Source: DATEEW01 sp035273665
Lineage (GTDB): Bacteria > Pseudomonadota > Gammaproteobacteria > Burkholderiales > SG8-39
Direction: 5' to 3'
NCBI GenBank assembly: GCA_035273665.1
Contig: DATEOW010000049.1
Span: forward strand, 1 to 6,448
DNA: 6,448 nucleotides
Below the pieces are notes generated by a model, which worked only from the letters and a program-made list of their open reading frames with translations, had not been told where the DNA came from and did no database searches. Below, in pieces: positions 1 to 5,281 of the stretch. The number at the start of each line of letters is the position of its first letter. Position 1 is the stretch's first letter. The position numbers were made by a program, and so were the translations under genes.

Positions 1-170
1 CGGCTGCTTTTGCTGCTGCTGCCGCTGCTACTGCTGCCGCTACCACCTTGGCTTTGTTGCTTACGGCTGCCGCTGCTTTGACTACCTTGGCTGCTGCTGC
101 CGCTCTTGCTGCGGCCACTGCTGCTGCCGCTGCTGCTGCCGCTGCTTTTGCTACCTTTGCGTTGAGGCAT
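1..170 (-). CDS. Small Ser/Gly-rich low-complexity protein (3' end outside window)
   Basis: The frame is open from ATG at 170-168 down to base 1, giving 56 whole codons and no stop, so the C-terminus lies outside the window. The protein begins MPQRKGSKSSGSSSG and continues as runs of Ser and Gly with scattered Lys, Arg and Gln. It has no hydrophobic segment, Cys or acidic residue in the visible part, so it is probably disordered and strongly basic. The start is supported by AAAAGGAG (184-177) six bases before the ATG. Its first residues (M-P-Q-R-K-G) match those of the small gene at 3460-3612 (M-S-Q-R-K-G). A -24/-12-type element lies at 219-234, and the gene diverges from the hydrolase at 309. 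I do not recognise a family. Basic Ser-rich composition could mean nucleic-acid or polyanion binding, but that is speculation. The main doubt is that low-complexity frames can arise by chance; the ribosome site and shared promoter argue against this. Confidence 0.72.
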   Translation of the reverse strand, partial: MPQRKGSKSSGSSSGSSSGRSKSGSSSQGSQSSGSRKQQSQGGSGSSSSGSSSKSS

Positions 171-218
171 GATTGACTCCTTTTGCATAAAACGCCGTTG
201 AATCGGCACCTCATCGCG

Positions 219-234
219 TGCACAGCGCGTGCCT
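219..234 (-). promoter_or_regulatory. Candidate sigma-54 (-24/-12) promoter of the Ser/Gly-rich small gene
   Basis: On the minus strand this reads AGGCACGCGCTGTGCA. GG and GC are separated by ten bases, as in the known RpoN consensus TGGCACGNNNNTTGCA. If real, transcription starts near 208 and gives a leader of about 38 nt containing the ribosome site. The element recurs before all four other small minus-strand genes. Confidence 0.65.
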
Positions 235-257
235 GCAATGCGATGAATATGCACGAC

Positions 258-273
258 ACGCACGACACTTGCA
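258..273 (+). promoter_or_regulatory. Imperfect sigma-54-like element before the hydrolase gene
   Basis: The plus strand reads ACGCACGACACTTGCA. It matches the RpoN consensus at GCACG and TTGCA, but has CG instead of GG at -25/-24. It ends 36 nt before the hydrolase ATG, the same distance as the better element before the channel gene. It overlaps two tandem copies of GCACGACAC (251-259 and 260-268), so the resemblance could come from that repeat. Confidence 0.35.
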
Positions 274-308
274 CCCCTTCAGGGACAACCATGTCGAGGT
301 GACACACT

Positions 309-1355
309 ATGCAGATCTCCACTTCATTGAAGACCAAAAGCCCGCTCAAAGCAAAACGATGGCTCGCAGGTACTGCAGGCGCTGCGTTGTTCGCCGGCAC
401 TGCAGCTTATGTTGCGTGGGCGGCACGCCAGGCTGAAACAGCTCATCCACCAAAGGGCCGCTTCATCGATGTGAACAAAGTGCGTGTGCATTATCTGGAG
501 AAAGGCGAAGGTCCCGTCATCCTTCTCCTACATGGGAAGGGCTCAATGGCGACGGACTTCCAAGGCTCCGGTTTGATCGATGGCCTCGCGACACATCATC
601 GGGTCATCGCGATCGATCGGCCTGGCTTCGGTTATAGCGAGCGTCCACGCGGAAAAAAATGGGATGCGACCGAACAGGCGCAATTGATTGCCGCAACTTT
701 AGGTCAATTGGGTATTCCTTCGGCGATTGTCGTGGGCCATTCCTGGGGCGCGATGTGCGCGATTGCGCTCGCGTTGGAAGCGCCGCATCTGGTCGAGCGA
801 CTTGTGCTGATGAGCGGCTATTACTATCCAAGCACGCGGCCTGATGCGCTCATCATGGGTGCGGCGGCTGTTCCGGTGATCGGCGATGTCATGCGCTACA
901 CCACATCGGCCATGACGGCGCGGGTGATGCTGGGCTACTTGCACAAGCGGACTTTCTCGCCGCAGCCGATTTATCCCGGCTTCAGCAAAGCCGTGCCGCG
1001 CGATCTGCTGCTTCGGCCGAGCCAGATGTTTGCCGAAGCGCAGGAATCGCTCATGATGGTCAAGGAGGCGGAACGGCTGAGCGATTCATACGCCGACCTG
1101 AAGATGCCAATCACCATTCTGGCGGGCAGCGAGGACGGCGCGCTCAAGACGGAAGAACAATCGGTCAAATTGCACCAGGCGCTGCCGCACAGCAAATTGA
1201 AGGTGGTCGAAAAAGCCGGGCATATGCTGCACTACTCGGCACCGCAAGTCGTGCTCGCCGCGATTGAAGAAGCGGCGCATGCCGCGAAGAAGGGCCCGGC
1301 GGTGAAAGCACCTGTCGTCAATCCGCAGGCAGCGACCCCTTTTACTCAATCTTGA
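309..1355 (+). CDS. Alpha/beta-fold hydrolase with N-terminal membrane anchor
   Basis: The 348-residue protein has the serine-hydrolase layout of the alpha/beta-hydrolase fold. A hydrophobic segment at about residues 18-39, after a basic N-terminus, looks like an uncleaved anchor or signal sequence, placing the enzyme at the membrane or in the periplasm. The oxyanion-side motif LLLHG is at 72-76 (His75). The nucleophile elbow G-H-S-W-G gives Ser145. The likely acid is Asp276 in AGSEDG, and the catalytic base is His305 in KAGHMLHY. A cap region of about 175-255 separates nucleophile and acid. The C-terminal 25 residues are Ala/Pro/Lys-rich and probably flexible. GAGGT (296-300), eight bases before the ATG, supports the start. 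The substrate cannot be read from the sequence; esterase, lipase, epoxide hydrolase and haloperoxidase-like members share these motifs. It is transcribed away from the small Ser-rich gene, with a possible shared control region between them. Confidence 0.94.
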   Translation: MQISTSLKTKSPLKAKRWLAGTAGAALFAGTAAYVAWAARQAETAHPPKGRFIDVNKVRVHYLEKGEGPVILLLHGKGSMATDFQGSGLIDGLATHHRVIAIDRPGFGYSERPRGKKWDATEQAQLIAATLGQLGIPSAIVVGHSWGAMCAIALALEAPHLVERLVLMSGYYYPSTRPDALIMGAAAVPVIGDVMRYTTSAMTARVMLGYLHKRTFSPQPIYPGFSKAVPRDLLLRPSQMFAEAQESLMMVKEAERLSDSYADLKMPITILAGSEDGALKTEEQSVKLHQALPHSKLKVVEKAGHMLHYSAPQVVLAAIEEAAHAAKKGPAVKAPVVNPQAATPFTQS

Positions 1356-1400
1356 GCGGCGCGGGCGATGTGCTCGATCGTTCAACACGCTCGCCAAGAT

Positions 1401-1440
1401 AAAAAAGAAAAAAAAGCACGGCATCGACAGATGCCGTGCT
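1401..1440 (-). terminator. Strong intrinsic terminator reading leftward
   Basis: AGCACGGCATC (1415-1425) and GATGCCGTGCT (1430-1440) form a perfect 11-bp stem with a 4-base loop. On the minus strand the stem runs into about eight T, one C and six more T. On the plus strand the bases after the stem are not T-rich, so it serves a minus-strand transcript and not the hydrolase. No minus-strand protein gene lies upstream of it, which is why a small RNA is proposed. Confidence 0.88.
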
Positions 1441-1495
1441 AATGGCGACACACACACGGAGAGTAAACAGCGCTTCTGTGCGAAGCGACGATACA
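1408..1495 (-). ncRNA. Candidate sigma-54-dependent small RNA, about 88 nt
   Basis: The call rests on three aligned signals: a -24/-12 element at 1506-1521, a predicted start 12 bases after its GC (near 1495), and the strong terminator ending near 1408. The inferred RNA has a 5' hairpin (CGCTTC at 1471-1476 with GAAGCG at 1482-1487, loop of five), then a roughly 31-nt linker that looks unpaired and contains CUCUCC and a GU repeat, then the terminator hairpin and a U-tail. That shape is typical of Hfq-bound trans-acting small RNAs. No good ribosome site or ORF falls within it. The linker's UCUCC could pair with GGAGA in the leaders of the small genes at 4931-5164 and 5671-5919, but five bases is too little to claim a target. 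I do not recognise it as a known family. It could instead be the end of a longer leftward transcript. Confidence 0.55.
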
Positions 1496-1505
1496 AACTG
1501 ATTTC

Positions 1506-1521
1506 TGCAACCCGGGTGCCG
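1506..1521 (-). promoter_or_regulatory. Sigma-54-type promoter of the small RNA candidate
   Basis: The minus strand reads CGGCACCCGGGTTGCA. It matches the RpoN consensus at GGCAC and TTGCA with the exact GG-N10-GC spacing, and differs at the first base and the G after GGCAC. It is one of the best matches in the window. The predicted start at about 1495 lies roughly 85 nt before the terminator's T-run. Confidence 0.65.
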
Positions 1522-1549
1522 GAGTAAGTCGCATGTGCCGCGCGCGTCA

Positions 1550-1561
1550 GACGCATGCGTC
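1550..1561. promoter_or_regulatory. 12-bp perfect palindrome, possible regulator site
   Basis: GACGCATGCGTC equals its own reverse complement. It lies about 30 bp upstream of the -24 element of the small RNA candidate, on the promoter's upstream side. Such palindromes often bind dimeric regulators, but nothing here identifies the protein. Confidence 0.3.
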
Positions 1562-1594
1562 AAGTTGGTCTAAGGGAGTTTTCTTAAGCGCTGT

Positions 1595-1745
1595 TCGCTA
1601 CTGGAACGTTCCGCACGCTAGGGCGAGTTTCACTGAGTCAACGCCAACGTATGCAGCGCCGAAGCGGCTGTCGCTACTGGAACGTTCCGCGCGCTCGGAC
1701 GAGTTTCACTGAGTCAACCCCAACATATGCAGCGCCGAAGCGGCT
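1595..1745. repeat. Tandem duplication of a 75-bp unit containing a palindrome
   Basis: Copies lie at 1595-1669 and 1671-1745, offset 76 bp, and by eye differ at five positions. Each starts with TCGCTACTGGAACGTTCC and ends with GCGCCGAAGCGGCT. Each contains the perfect 10-bp palindrome GGAACGTTCC (1603-1612 and 1679-1688) and the half-symmetric TGAGTCA. The palindromes lie about 112 and 189 bp upstream of the predicted small RNA start, a range where sigma-54 activators commonly bind. The unit is non-coding. It could also be a remnant of an unrelated duplication. Confidence 0.85.
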
Positions 1746-1870
1746 TGGTCCCTTGCTCACCCAGGAGTAGGGCCCTTCCTCACATGCCCTAACTGGGGCT
1801 AGTTGCACCGTTTATCCGTATGTTTCCCTTAGCTTCCCGCAGGGGAGTAAGAAGACGAGTCGGTAGACCA

Positions 1871-1886
1871 CGGCATGCGGCTTGCC
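1871..1886. promoter_or_regulatory. Dyad-symmetric promoter-like site, orientation unclear
   Basis: The plus strand reads CGGCATGCGGCTTGCC, which has the GG-N10-GC spacing and TTGC of an RpoN element. The reverse strand (1887-1872) reads TGGCAAGCCGCATGCC and fits just as well. Rightward use would start near 1897, about 186 nt before the response regulator. The arms GGCA and TGCC may equally make it an operator. Confidence 0.3.
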
Positions 1887-2082
1887 AGGGCGTCACTAAA
1901 AAGATACAGACACCTTAGAGGTGGTATGGGCTTGTACTTCGGACTTAGGCGGCAAATTCATCTGGCCGCCGTCACCGCCAGCGCTGGGCTGGCCCCTCGT
2001 TTCTTTGTCCGTCTGAACCGCTCGCGTTTTTCATCCAGCTCCGCCCCCTGGGCGGCCGGTGCGCCGCGGGGAGCGAACTGAT

Positions 2083-2487
2083 ATGTATCCCCATGTCCTT
2101 CTCATTGAGGACGATCGCGAGTCGCGCGACATGCTGGCGCTTTTGCTGCAGAGCGAGGGAATGTACGTGACCCTCGCGCTGAATGGCGTGGACGGCCTGC
2201 AAGCCTTGGAAGCAATTCAAGCGCTGCCGGATATCATCCTGCTCGATTTGCAGATGCCGTTGATGAGCGGCCAAGAGTTCTTCACCGCCCTAAAAAAGAC
2301 GCACGCGGACGCATCCCGAATACCCGTCGTGGTGTTGACCGGGACGAATATCGTCCTTCCGGAAGCCGCCGCCACCATTCGAAAGCCTTTTCATTTGGAT
2401 GACCTGATCACCGCCATCCATGACACGGTCAGCGCCCATGAAGGACGACGACGCGCCGCCAGGAAAAGGGCCGCTTCACAGGAATAG
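2083..2487 (+). CDS. Single-domain response regulator (receiver only)
   Basis: The 134-residue protein is a stand-alone CheY-like receiver. It shows the acidic pocket E9-D10-D11 (LLIEDD), the phospho-acceptor Asp55 in ILLDLQMP, the conserved Thr86 in VVLTG and Lys101 in RKPF. These are all the residues needed for phosphorylation and the usual switch. After the receiver (about 1-117) comes only a short basic tail (RRRAARKRA, 122-130), so there is no DNA-binding or enzymatic output domain. It must act through a protein partner or as a phosphate shuttle. The ATG at 2083 is chosen because GGGGAG (2068-2073) lies nine bases upstream; a GTG at 2059 would place that site inside the gene. The cognate kinase is not in the window. 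The MBL-fold hydrolase starts 53 bases downstream on the same strand and may be co-transcribed. Confidence 0.94.
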   Translation: MYPHVLLIEDDRESRDMLALLLQSEGMYVTLALNGVDGLQALEAIQALPDIILLDLQMPLMSGQEFFTALKKTHADASRIPVVVLTGTNIVLPEAAATIRKPFHLDDLITAIHDTVSAHEGRRRAARKRAASQE

Positions 2488-2540
2488 GCCTTGCTGCCCT
2501 TTGAGGCATTGCAATCGAACGCGGCAGCGCGGAGGTCAAT

Positions 2541-3419
2541 GTGCGAATCCATCATCTCAACTGCATTTCCAGTTGCCCGCTGGGCGGCAAGCTCATGGAC
2601 GGTCGAAGCGCGTCGATCGTGGAACGCGGCGAGTTGGCCTGTCATTGCCTATTGCTGGAATTGAACGACCGGCTCGTGCTGGTCGACACGGGCATGGGCT
2701 TGAAGGACGTTCACAATCCGAAAAGCCGACTCAGCGCGTTCTTCCTTGCAATGGTGAAGCCTGCTTTCCGCGAAGAACTCACCGCTTACCAACAAGTACA
2801 ACGCCTCGGCTTTAACCCGCGCGATGTGAGAGACATCGTTCTCACGCACCTTGACTTCGATCACGCGGGCGGTCTGGATGATTTTCCTGAAGCGACTGTG
2901 CACCTGATGGCGGCGGAACGCGACTATGCATTTCAGCAAAGGACCTGGCTCGATCGGCAACGTTTCCGCCCGCAACAGTGGTCCACCAAAGATCAGTGGC
3001 GCGTGTACGCAAAAGGATCGGGCGACGGATGGTTCGGGTTCGAGCGCGTCCGCACGCTCGACGGACTGCCGCCAGAGGTTGCGCTGATTCCGCTCGCGGG
3101 GCACACACACGGGCATGCGGGCGTCGCCGTACAGCGCGGCGATAAATGGCTACTGCAAGCCGGCGACGCTTATTTCTATCATGCTGAAATGGACCCACGC
3201 GATCCTCGTTGCACGCCGGGCCTGCGCTTCTATCAATGGATGATGGAGAAGAACCGCAGTGCGCGGCTGCACAATCAACGCCGTTTGCGTGAGCTGAACG
3301 ACGCGCACTCGCATCAGATTGAAATCTTTTGCGGACACGACGTCACGGAATTCGAGCGCCTTTCCGGGCACTCGGCACGCCTGCCCGCCGACAAAGTAAT
3401 GGAAGCATGGCCCGCCTAG
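2541..3419 (+). CDS. MBL-fold metallohydrolase (lactonase-like group)
   Basis: The 292-residue protein has the metal-binding set of the metallo-beta-lactamase fold: THLDFDHAGG (His103, Asp105, Asp107, His108), GHTHGH with His188 as probable metal ligand, Asp209 in QAGDAYFY and His266 in FCGHD. VLVDTGMG (46-53) is the usual early strand. Enzymes of this layout bind two zinc or similar ions and hydrolyse esters, lactones or thioesters. Length and motif order resemble N-acyl-homoserine lactonase-like proteins, but in the HxHxDH signature the second His is Asp, as in many uncharacterised members, so quorum quenching should not be assumed. No signal peptide is seen, suggesting a cytoplasmic enzyme. 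Translation starts at GTG, with GGAGG (2531-2535) five bases upstream. It follows the response regulator by 53 bases. Its stop lies within an 18-bp tandem repeat and faces the end of the small gene at 3460. Confidence 0.93.
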   Translation: MRIHHLNCISSCPLGGKLMDGRSASIVERGELACHCLLLELNDRLVLVDTGMGLKDVHNPKSRLSAFFLAMVKPAFREELTAYQQVQRLGFNPRDVRDIVLTHLDFDHAGGLDDFPEATVHLMAAERDYAFQQRTWLDRQRFRPQQWSTKDQWRVYAKGSGDGWFGFERVRTLDGLPPEVALIPLAGHTHGHAGVAVQRGDKWLLQAGDAYFYHAEMDPRDPRCTPGLRFYQWMMEKNRSARLHNQRRLRELNDAHSHQIEIFCGHDVTEFERLSGHSARLPADKVMEAWPA

Positions 3420-3452
3420 GGTCTTATCGCCGCCCAGGGTCTTATCACCGCC
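3414..3452. repeat. Short tandem repeat, 18-bp period, over the hydrolase stop codon
   Basis: GCC(T/C)AGGGTCTTATC(G/A)CC is present at 3414-3431 and again at 3432-3449, and a further GCC follows. The first copy includes the TAG stop (3417-3419) of the MBL-fold hydrolase. CACC/GGTG (3446-3457) can form a small hairpin, but no T-run follows on either strand, so it is not called a terminator. Confidence 0.8.
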
Positions 3453-3459
3453 TGGTGCC

Positions 3460-3612
3460 TCAACCCTGTTGACGCTGCTTATTACTGCCGCCGCCGCGCT
3501 CTGCTTTTAGCTGCTCGCCGCCGCGTTCGCGCTGGTCGCCCGTGCTTTTTCCGCTACGGCTCGTCCCCTTGCTTTTCTTCTCGTGTTGCTTCTGTCCTTT
3601 ACGCTGGCTCAT
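3460..3612 (-). CDS. Small basic hydrophilic protein, 50 residues
   Basis: The protein begins MSQRKGQKQHEKKSKG and is made almost entirely of Lys, Arg, Gln, Gly, Ser and Glu, with 14 Lys/Arg against 5 acidic residues. It has no Cys, no aromatic residue and a single Leu. It is almost certainly unfolded on its own. GGAG lies six bases before the ATG. The frame remains open further upstream, but the -24/-12 element at 3658-3673 and the ribosome site favour this short form. Its N-terminus resembles the Ser/Gly-rich protein at 1-170 (x-Q-R-K-G). It converges on the MBL-fold hydrolase and diverges from the channel gene. The family is not recognised. The composition is compatible with a nucleic-acid-binding or desiccation/stress-protective protein; neither is shown by the sequence. 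Confidence 0.72.
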   Translation of the reverse strand: MSQRKGQKQHEKKSKGTSRSGKSTGDQRERGGEQLKAERGGGSNKQRQQG

Positions 3613-3657
3613 TTCAAACTCCACTCGATGAAACGGCGGATGCCGCAGGACAGGGGC

Positions 3658-3673
3658 TGCATCGCGCGTGCCC
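3658..3673 (-). promoter_or_regulatory. Candidate sigma-54 promoter of the 50-residue protein gene
   Basis: The minus strand reads GGGCACGCGCGATGCA, with GG-N10-GC spacing. The predicted start is near 3647, leaving a 35-nt leader. Its upstream end lies only 15 bp from the oppositely oriented element at 3689-3704. Confidence 0.65.
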
Positions 3674-3688
3674 GTCGTGCGAATTCTG

Positions 3689-3704
3689 CGGCCCTCCGCT
3701 TGCA
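3689..3704 (+). promoter_or_regulatory. Candidate sigma-54 promoter of the MscS-like gene
   Basis: The plus strand reads CGGCCCTCCGCTTGCA: GG-N10-GC with TTGCA, but CC in place of AC after GGC. The predicted start is near 3715. That would leave only 10 nt before the ATG at 3725 but 25 nt before the ATG at 3740, which helped choose the gene start. Confidence 0.5.
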
Positions 3705-3739
3705 CGCCTGAGAGTTCATATCGAATGAAGGCTAAGCCC

Positions 3740-4888
3740 ATGCAATGGCAAACGATTTTTGACTTTTTCGGTTCGGCTGAACTGGGCATCGCTGCAACGG
3801 CACTTTGTGCCGCATTCGCGGCGTTGATAATACAAATCGTACTCACGATGATCATCCGCCGATTGATCAGCCGACATCCATATATGCAAGCGCTACTGAA
3901 GCGTTCGGTCGGCCCTTTCCGTCTGCTCTTTCCCATGATCGCGATTCAGGCGGTGCTTGCCGCCGCACCCCGACAGTACGAATGGCTCCCGGCGACCCGA
4001 CACGCGGTGTTGCTTGCGATGATTCTCGCCATCACGTGGTTGGCGACCGCGGCGGTGATGGGTATCCGCGATGTCATGAAGCTGCGTTTTCCGATCGACG
4101 TCGGAGACAACCTCCATGCGCGGCGCGTCCTGACGCAAACGACCGTCCTGCTGCGCACATTAAGTGGTGTCGTTATTTTGTTGGGCGTTGCTGCTGCGTT
4201 GACGACTTTTCCGGGCGTGCGGCAGATCGGCGCGAGTCTGCTCGCTTCGGCCGGGCTCGCGGGTATTGTCGTCGGCTTCGCGGCAAGGCCGGTCCTCGGC
4301 AACCTCATCGCCGGGTTGCAGATCGCCATGGCGCAACCGATCCGCATCGACGATGTGGTCATCGTGCAGAACGAATGGGGCGTCATCGAAGAGATCGCCG
4401 GCGCCTATGTCGTGGTGAAAATCTGGGATGAGCGCCGGCTCGTCGTACCGCTGCAATGGTTTATCGAAAACCCCTTTCAGAACTGGACACGCACCGGCTC
4501 TCAGATTATCGGCACGGTGTTTCTCTGGGTGGACTACAGCCTGCCGCTGGAACCGCTTCGTGCAGAGATGATGCGAATCTGCGAAAGCGCGAAAGAATGG
4601 GATCGCAGAGTCGCATCGCTGCAAGTCACGGAGACTTCCGAACAGGCGATGCAACTGCGGATCATCGCGAGCTCGAACAACGCCTCACTCAGTTGGGATC
4701 TGCGTTGCCGCATCCGCGAAGGGCTGATCGCCTTCATCCAACGCGAGTATCCTGCTGCGTTGCCACGAATGCGCGCGCAGCTGGTCGAGCAACAACAACC
4801 GCATCAGGAGAAGGCCATGGCGCAAGGCGCTAGCGACCAACGCGCCACCGCGGCGGGCAAAGCGACGCCGGAACCGGCGAACGCATAA
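3740..4888 (+). CDS. MscS-family mechanosensitive ion channel
   Basis: The 382-residue protein is a small-conductance mechanosensitive channel homologue of the inner membrane. Such channels open under membrane tension and release solutes on hypo-osmotic shock. Hydrophobic helices are seen at about 14-39, 58-76, 87-110 and 132-156. The pore-lining helix follows at 163-187 (GASLLASAGLAGIVVGFAA), rich in alternating Gly/Ala as is typical of MscS. The beta domain follows at about 200-255 (PIRIDDVVIV, WGVIEEI, VVPLQWFIENPFQNW), then an alpha/beta C-terminal part. The last 40 residues are a Gln/Ala-rich hydrophilic tail. ATG 3740 has AAGG eight bases upstream and fits the upstream promoter element; ATG 3725, five codons earlier, is the main alternative. 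It diverges from the 50-residue protein gene, and its stop lies just beyond the terminator of the next minus-strand gene. At 382 residues it is longer than E. coli MscS because of extra N-terminal helices. Confidence 0.93.
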   Translation: MQWQTIFDFFGSAELGIAATALCAAFAALIIQIVLTMIIRRLISRHPYMQALLKRSVGPFRLLFPMIAIQAVLAAAPRQYEWLPATRHAVLLAMILAITWLATAAVMGIRDVMKLRFPIDVGDNLHARRVLTQTTVLLRTLSGVVILLGVAAALTTFPGVRQIGASLLASAGLAGIVVGFAARPVLGNLIAGLQIAMAQPIRIDDVVIVQNEWGVIEEIAGAYVVVKIWDERRLVVPLQWFIENPFQNWTRTGSQIIGTVFLWVDYSLPLEPLRAEMMRICESAKEWDRRVASLQVTETSEQAMQLRIIASSNNASLSWDLRCRIREGLIAFIQREYPAALPRMRAQLVEQQQPHQEKAMAQGASDQRATAAGKATPEPANA

Positions 4889-4890
4889 AT

Positions 4891-4914
4891 AAAAACACGG
4901 CCGGTGGCCGGTGT
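4891..4914 (-). terminator. Intrinsic terminator of the 77-residue protein gene
   Basis: On the minus strand ACACCGGCC-ACC-GGCCGTGT forms a GC-rich hairpin with one bulged C, followed by TTTTTATTT. It sits 17 bases past the stop at 4931. Rightward reading has no T-run, so the channel gene is not clearly served. It closely resembles the hairpin at 5240-5268. Confidence 0.7.
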
Positions 4915-4930
4915 ATAGCGCGGCACATGC

Positions 4931-5164
4931 TTAGTCTTGCGTCGGCAAAAACTCGGTCGAGCCCGCGCGCGCTCTACGCTGCGACTCGTCCCGCGGAAAG
5001 CGGTCTTTGGCTTCTGCCTCTGCGCGTCTTTCCATATCTTCGGTTAACTTCTCGCTCTGCACTTTATCGACCATTTCCTTAGCGGGGCCCTGCGGCTGCG
5101 CTGCCTGCTTCTGGTTCAAGTTGTGGCCGGAGCCGGGATCTTTCGCGTTTTCATACTTACTCAT
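4931..5164 (-). CDS. Small charged hydrophilic protein, 77 residues
   Basis: The protein begins MSKYENAKDPGSGHN. Residues 1-30 are Gln/Pro/Gly-rich and probably disordered; residues 31-66 (MVDKVQSEKLTEDMERRAEA onward) are rich in Glu, Lys and Arg with spacing that suits an amphipathic helix. There is no membrane segment and no Cys. Two ATGs are adjacent; the second (5164-5162) is preferred because AAGGAG (5176-5171) is then six bases away, as in the sister genes, rather than three. Its A-E-A-E-x2-D-x-F-x2-D stretch (48-59) resembles residues 52-63 of the 82-residue protein at 5671-5919, and their leaders are nearly alike, suggesting distant paralogy. It has its own promoter-like element (5204-5219) and terminator (4891-4914), so it is probably monocistronic. 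I recognise no family. Confidence 0.78.
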   Translation of the reverse strand: MSKYENAKDPGSGHNLNQKQAAQPQGPAKEMVDKVQSEKLTEDMERRAEAEAKDRFPRDESQRRARAGSTEFLPTQD

Positions 5165-5203
5165 CATTTTCTCCTTCCGCATTGGCGTCGATGCAGTAAC
5201 GCG

Positions 5204-5219
5204 TGCAGGCCGAATGCCT
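5204..5219 (-). promoter_or_regulatory. Candidate sigma-54 promoter of the 77-residue protein gene
   Basis: The minus strand reads AGGCATTCGGCCTGCA, keeping GGCA, TGCA and the GG-N10-GC spacing of the sister elements. The predicted start is near 5193, leaving a leader of about 29 nt. The interior differs most from the other four copies. A decoy (TGCACGCGTTACTGCA) lies just downstream with the wrong spacing. Confidence 0.58.
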
Positions 5220-5239
5220 GGCAAGCGGCAAGCACAAAC

Positions 5240-5268
5240 AAAAACACCGGCCGGCGGCCGGTGTTTTT
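5240..5268. terminator. Strong bidirectional intrinsic terminator
   Basis: AAAAACACCGGCC (5240-5252) and its exact complement (5256-5268) form a 13-bp stem with loop GGC, with T-runs on both strands. It lies 13 bases past the stop of the 62-residue gene, whose leftward transcript it most likely ends. It separates that gene from the promoter element at 5204-5219. Confidence 0.9.
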
Positions 5269-5281
5269 CTAACGGTCGGCG

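Larger units (their letters stand above)
1356..2082. other. Long intergenic region with small RNA candidate and repeats
   Basis: This stretch of 727 bases has no convincing protein gene; its open frames lack ribosome sites or run through the terminator or into neighbouring genes. From left to right it contains a minus-strand terminator, a small RNA candidate with its promoter, a 12-bp palindrome, a tandem 75-bp repeat and a dyad-symmetric promoter-like site at 1871-1887. The part from about 1890 to 2010 has short hairpins: CACCT/AGGTG at 1911-1923, GGCGGC/GCCGCC at 1948-1970 and GCCAGC/GCTGGC at 1977-1993, the last followed by a T-rich stretch. They could belong to the leader of the response-regulator gene or to another small transcript. 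I recognise no riboswitch, tRNA or insertion-sequence end. Confidence 0.6.

Noticed and set aside
1401..1440. Hairpin as terminator of the hydrolase gene
   Set aside because: On the plus strand the stem is followed by AATGGCG, not a T-run; only the minus strand has the proper T-tract.
1086..1556. Minus-strand frame of 156 codons
   Set aside because: It runs through the strong terminator at 1401-1440 and overlaps the well-supported hydrolase gene; no ribosome site was seen.
1875..2081. Plus-strand frame of 68 codons in the intergenic region
   Set aside because: No ribosome site, no recognisable motif, and it overlaps the start of the response regulator out of frame.
3668..3739. Upstream starts of the channel gene (ATG 3668 or 3725)
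   Set aside because: The 3668 start lies inside the opposite promoter element with no ribosome site. The 3725 start has only a weak GAGAG and almost no leader if the -24/-12 element is used, but it stays possible.
5192..5209. TGCACGCGTTACTGCA as promoter element of the 77-residue gene
   Set aside because: It lacks GG and its spacing is one base too long; the site at 5204-5219 has correct spacing and the same distance to the start as in sister genes.
5219..5234. Plus-strand TGGCAAGCGGCAAGCA as RpoN promoter
   Set aside because: It has AAGC in place of TTGC and leads straight into a terminator with no gene on that strand.
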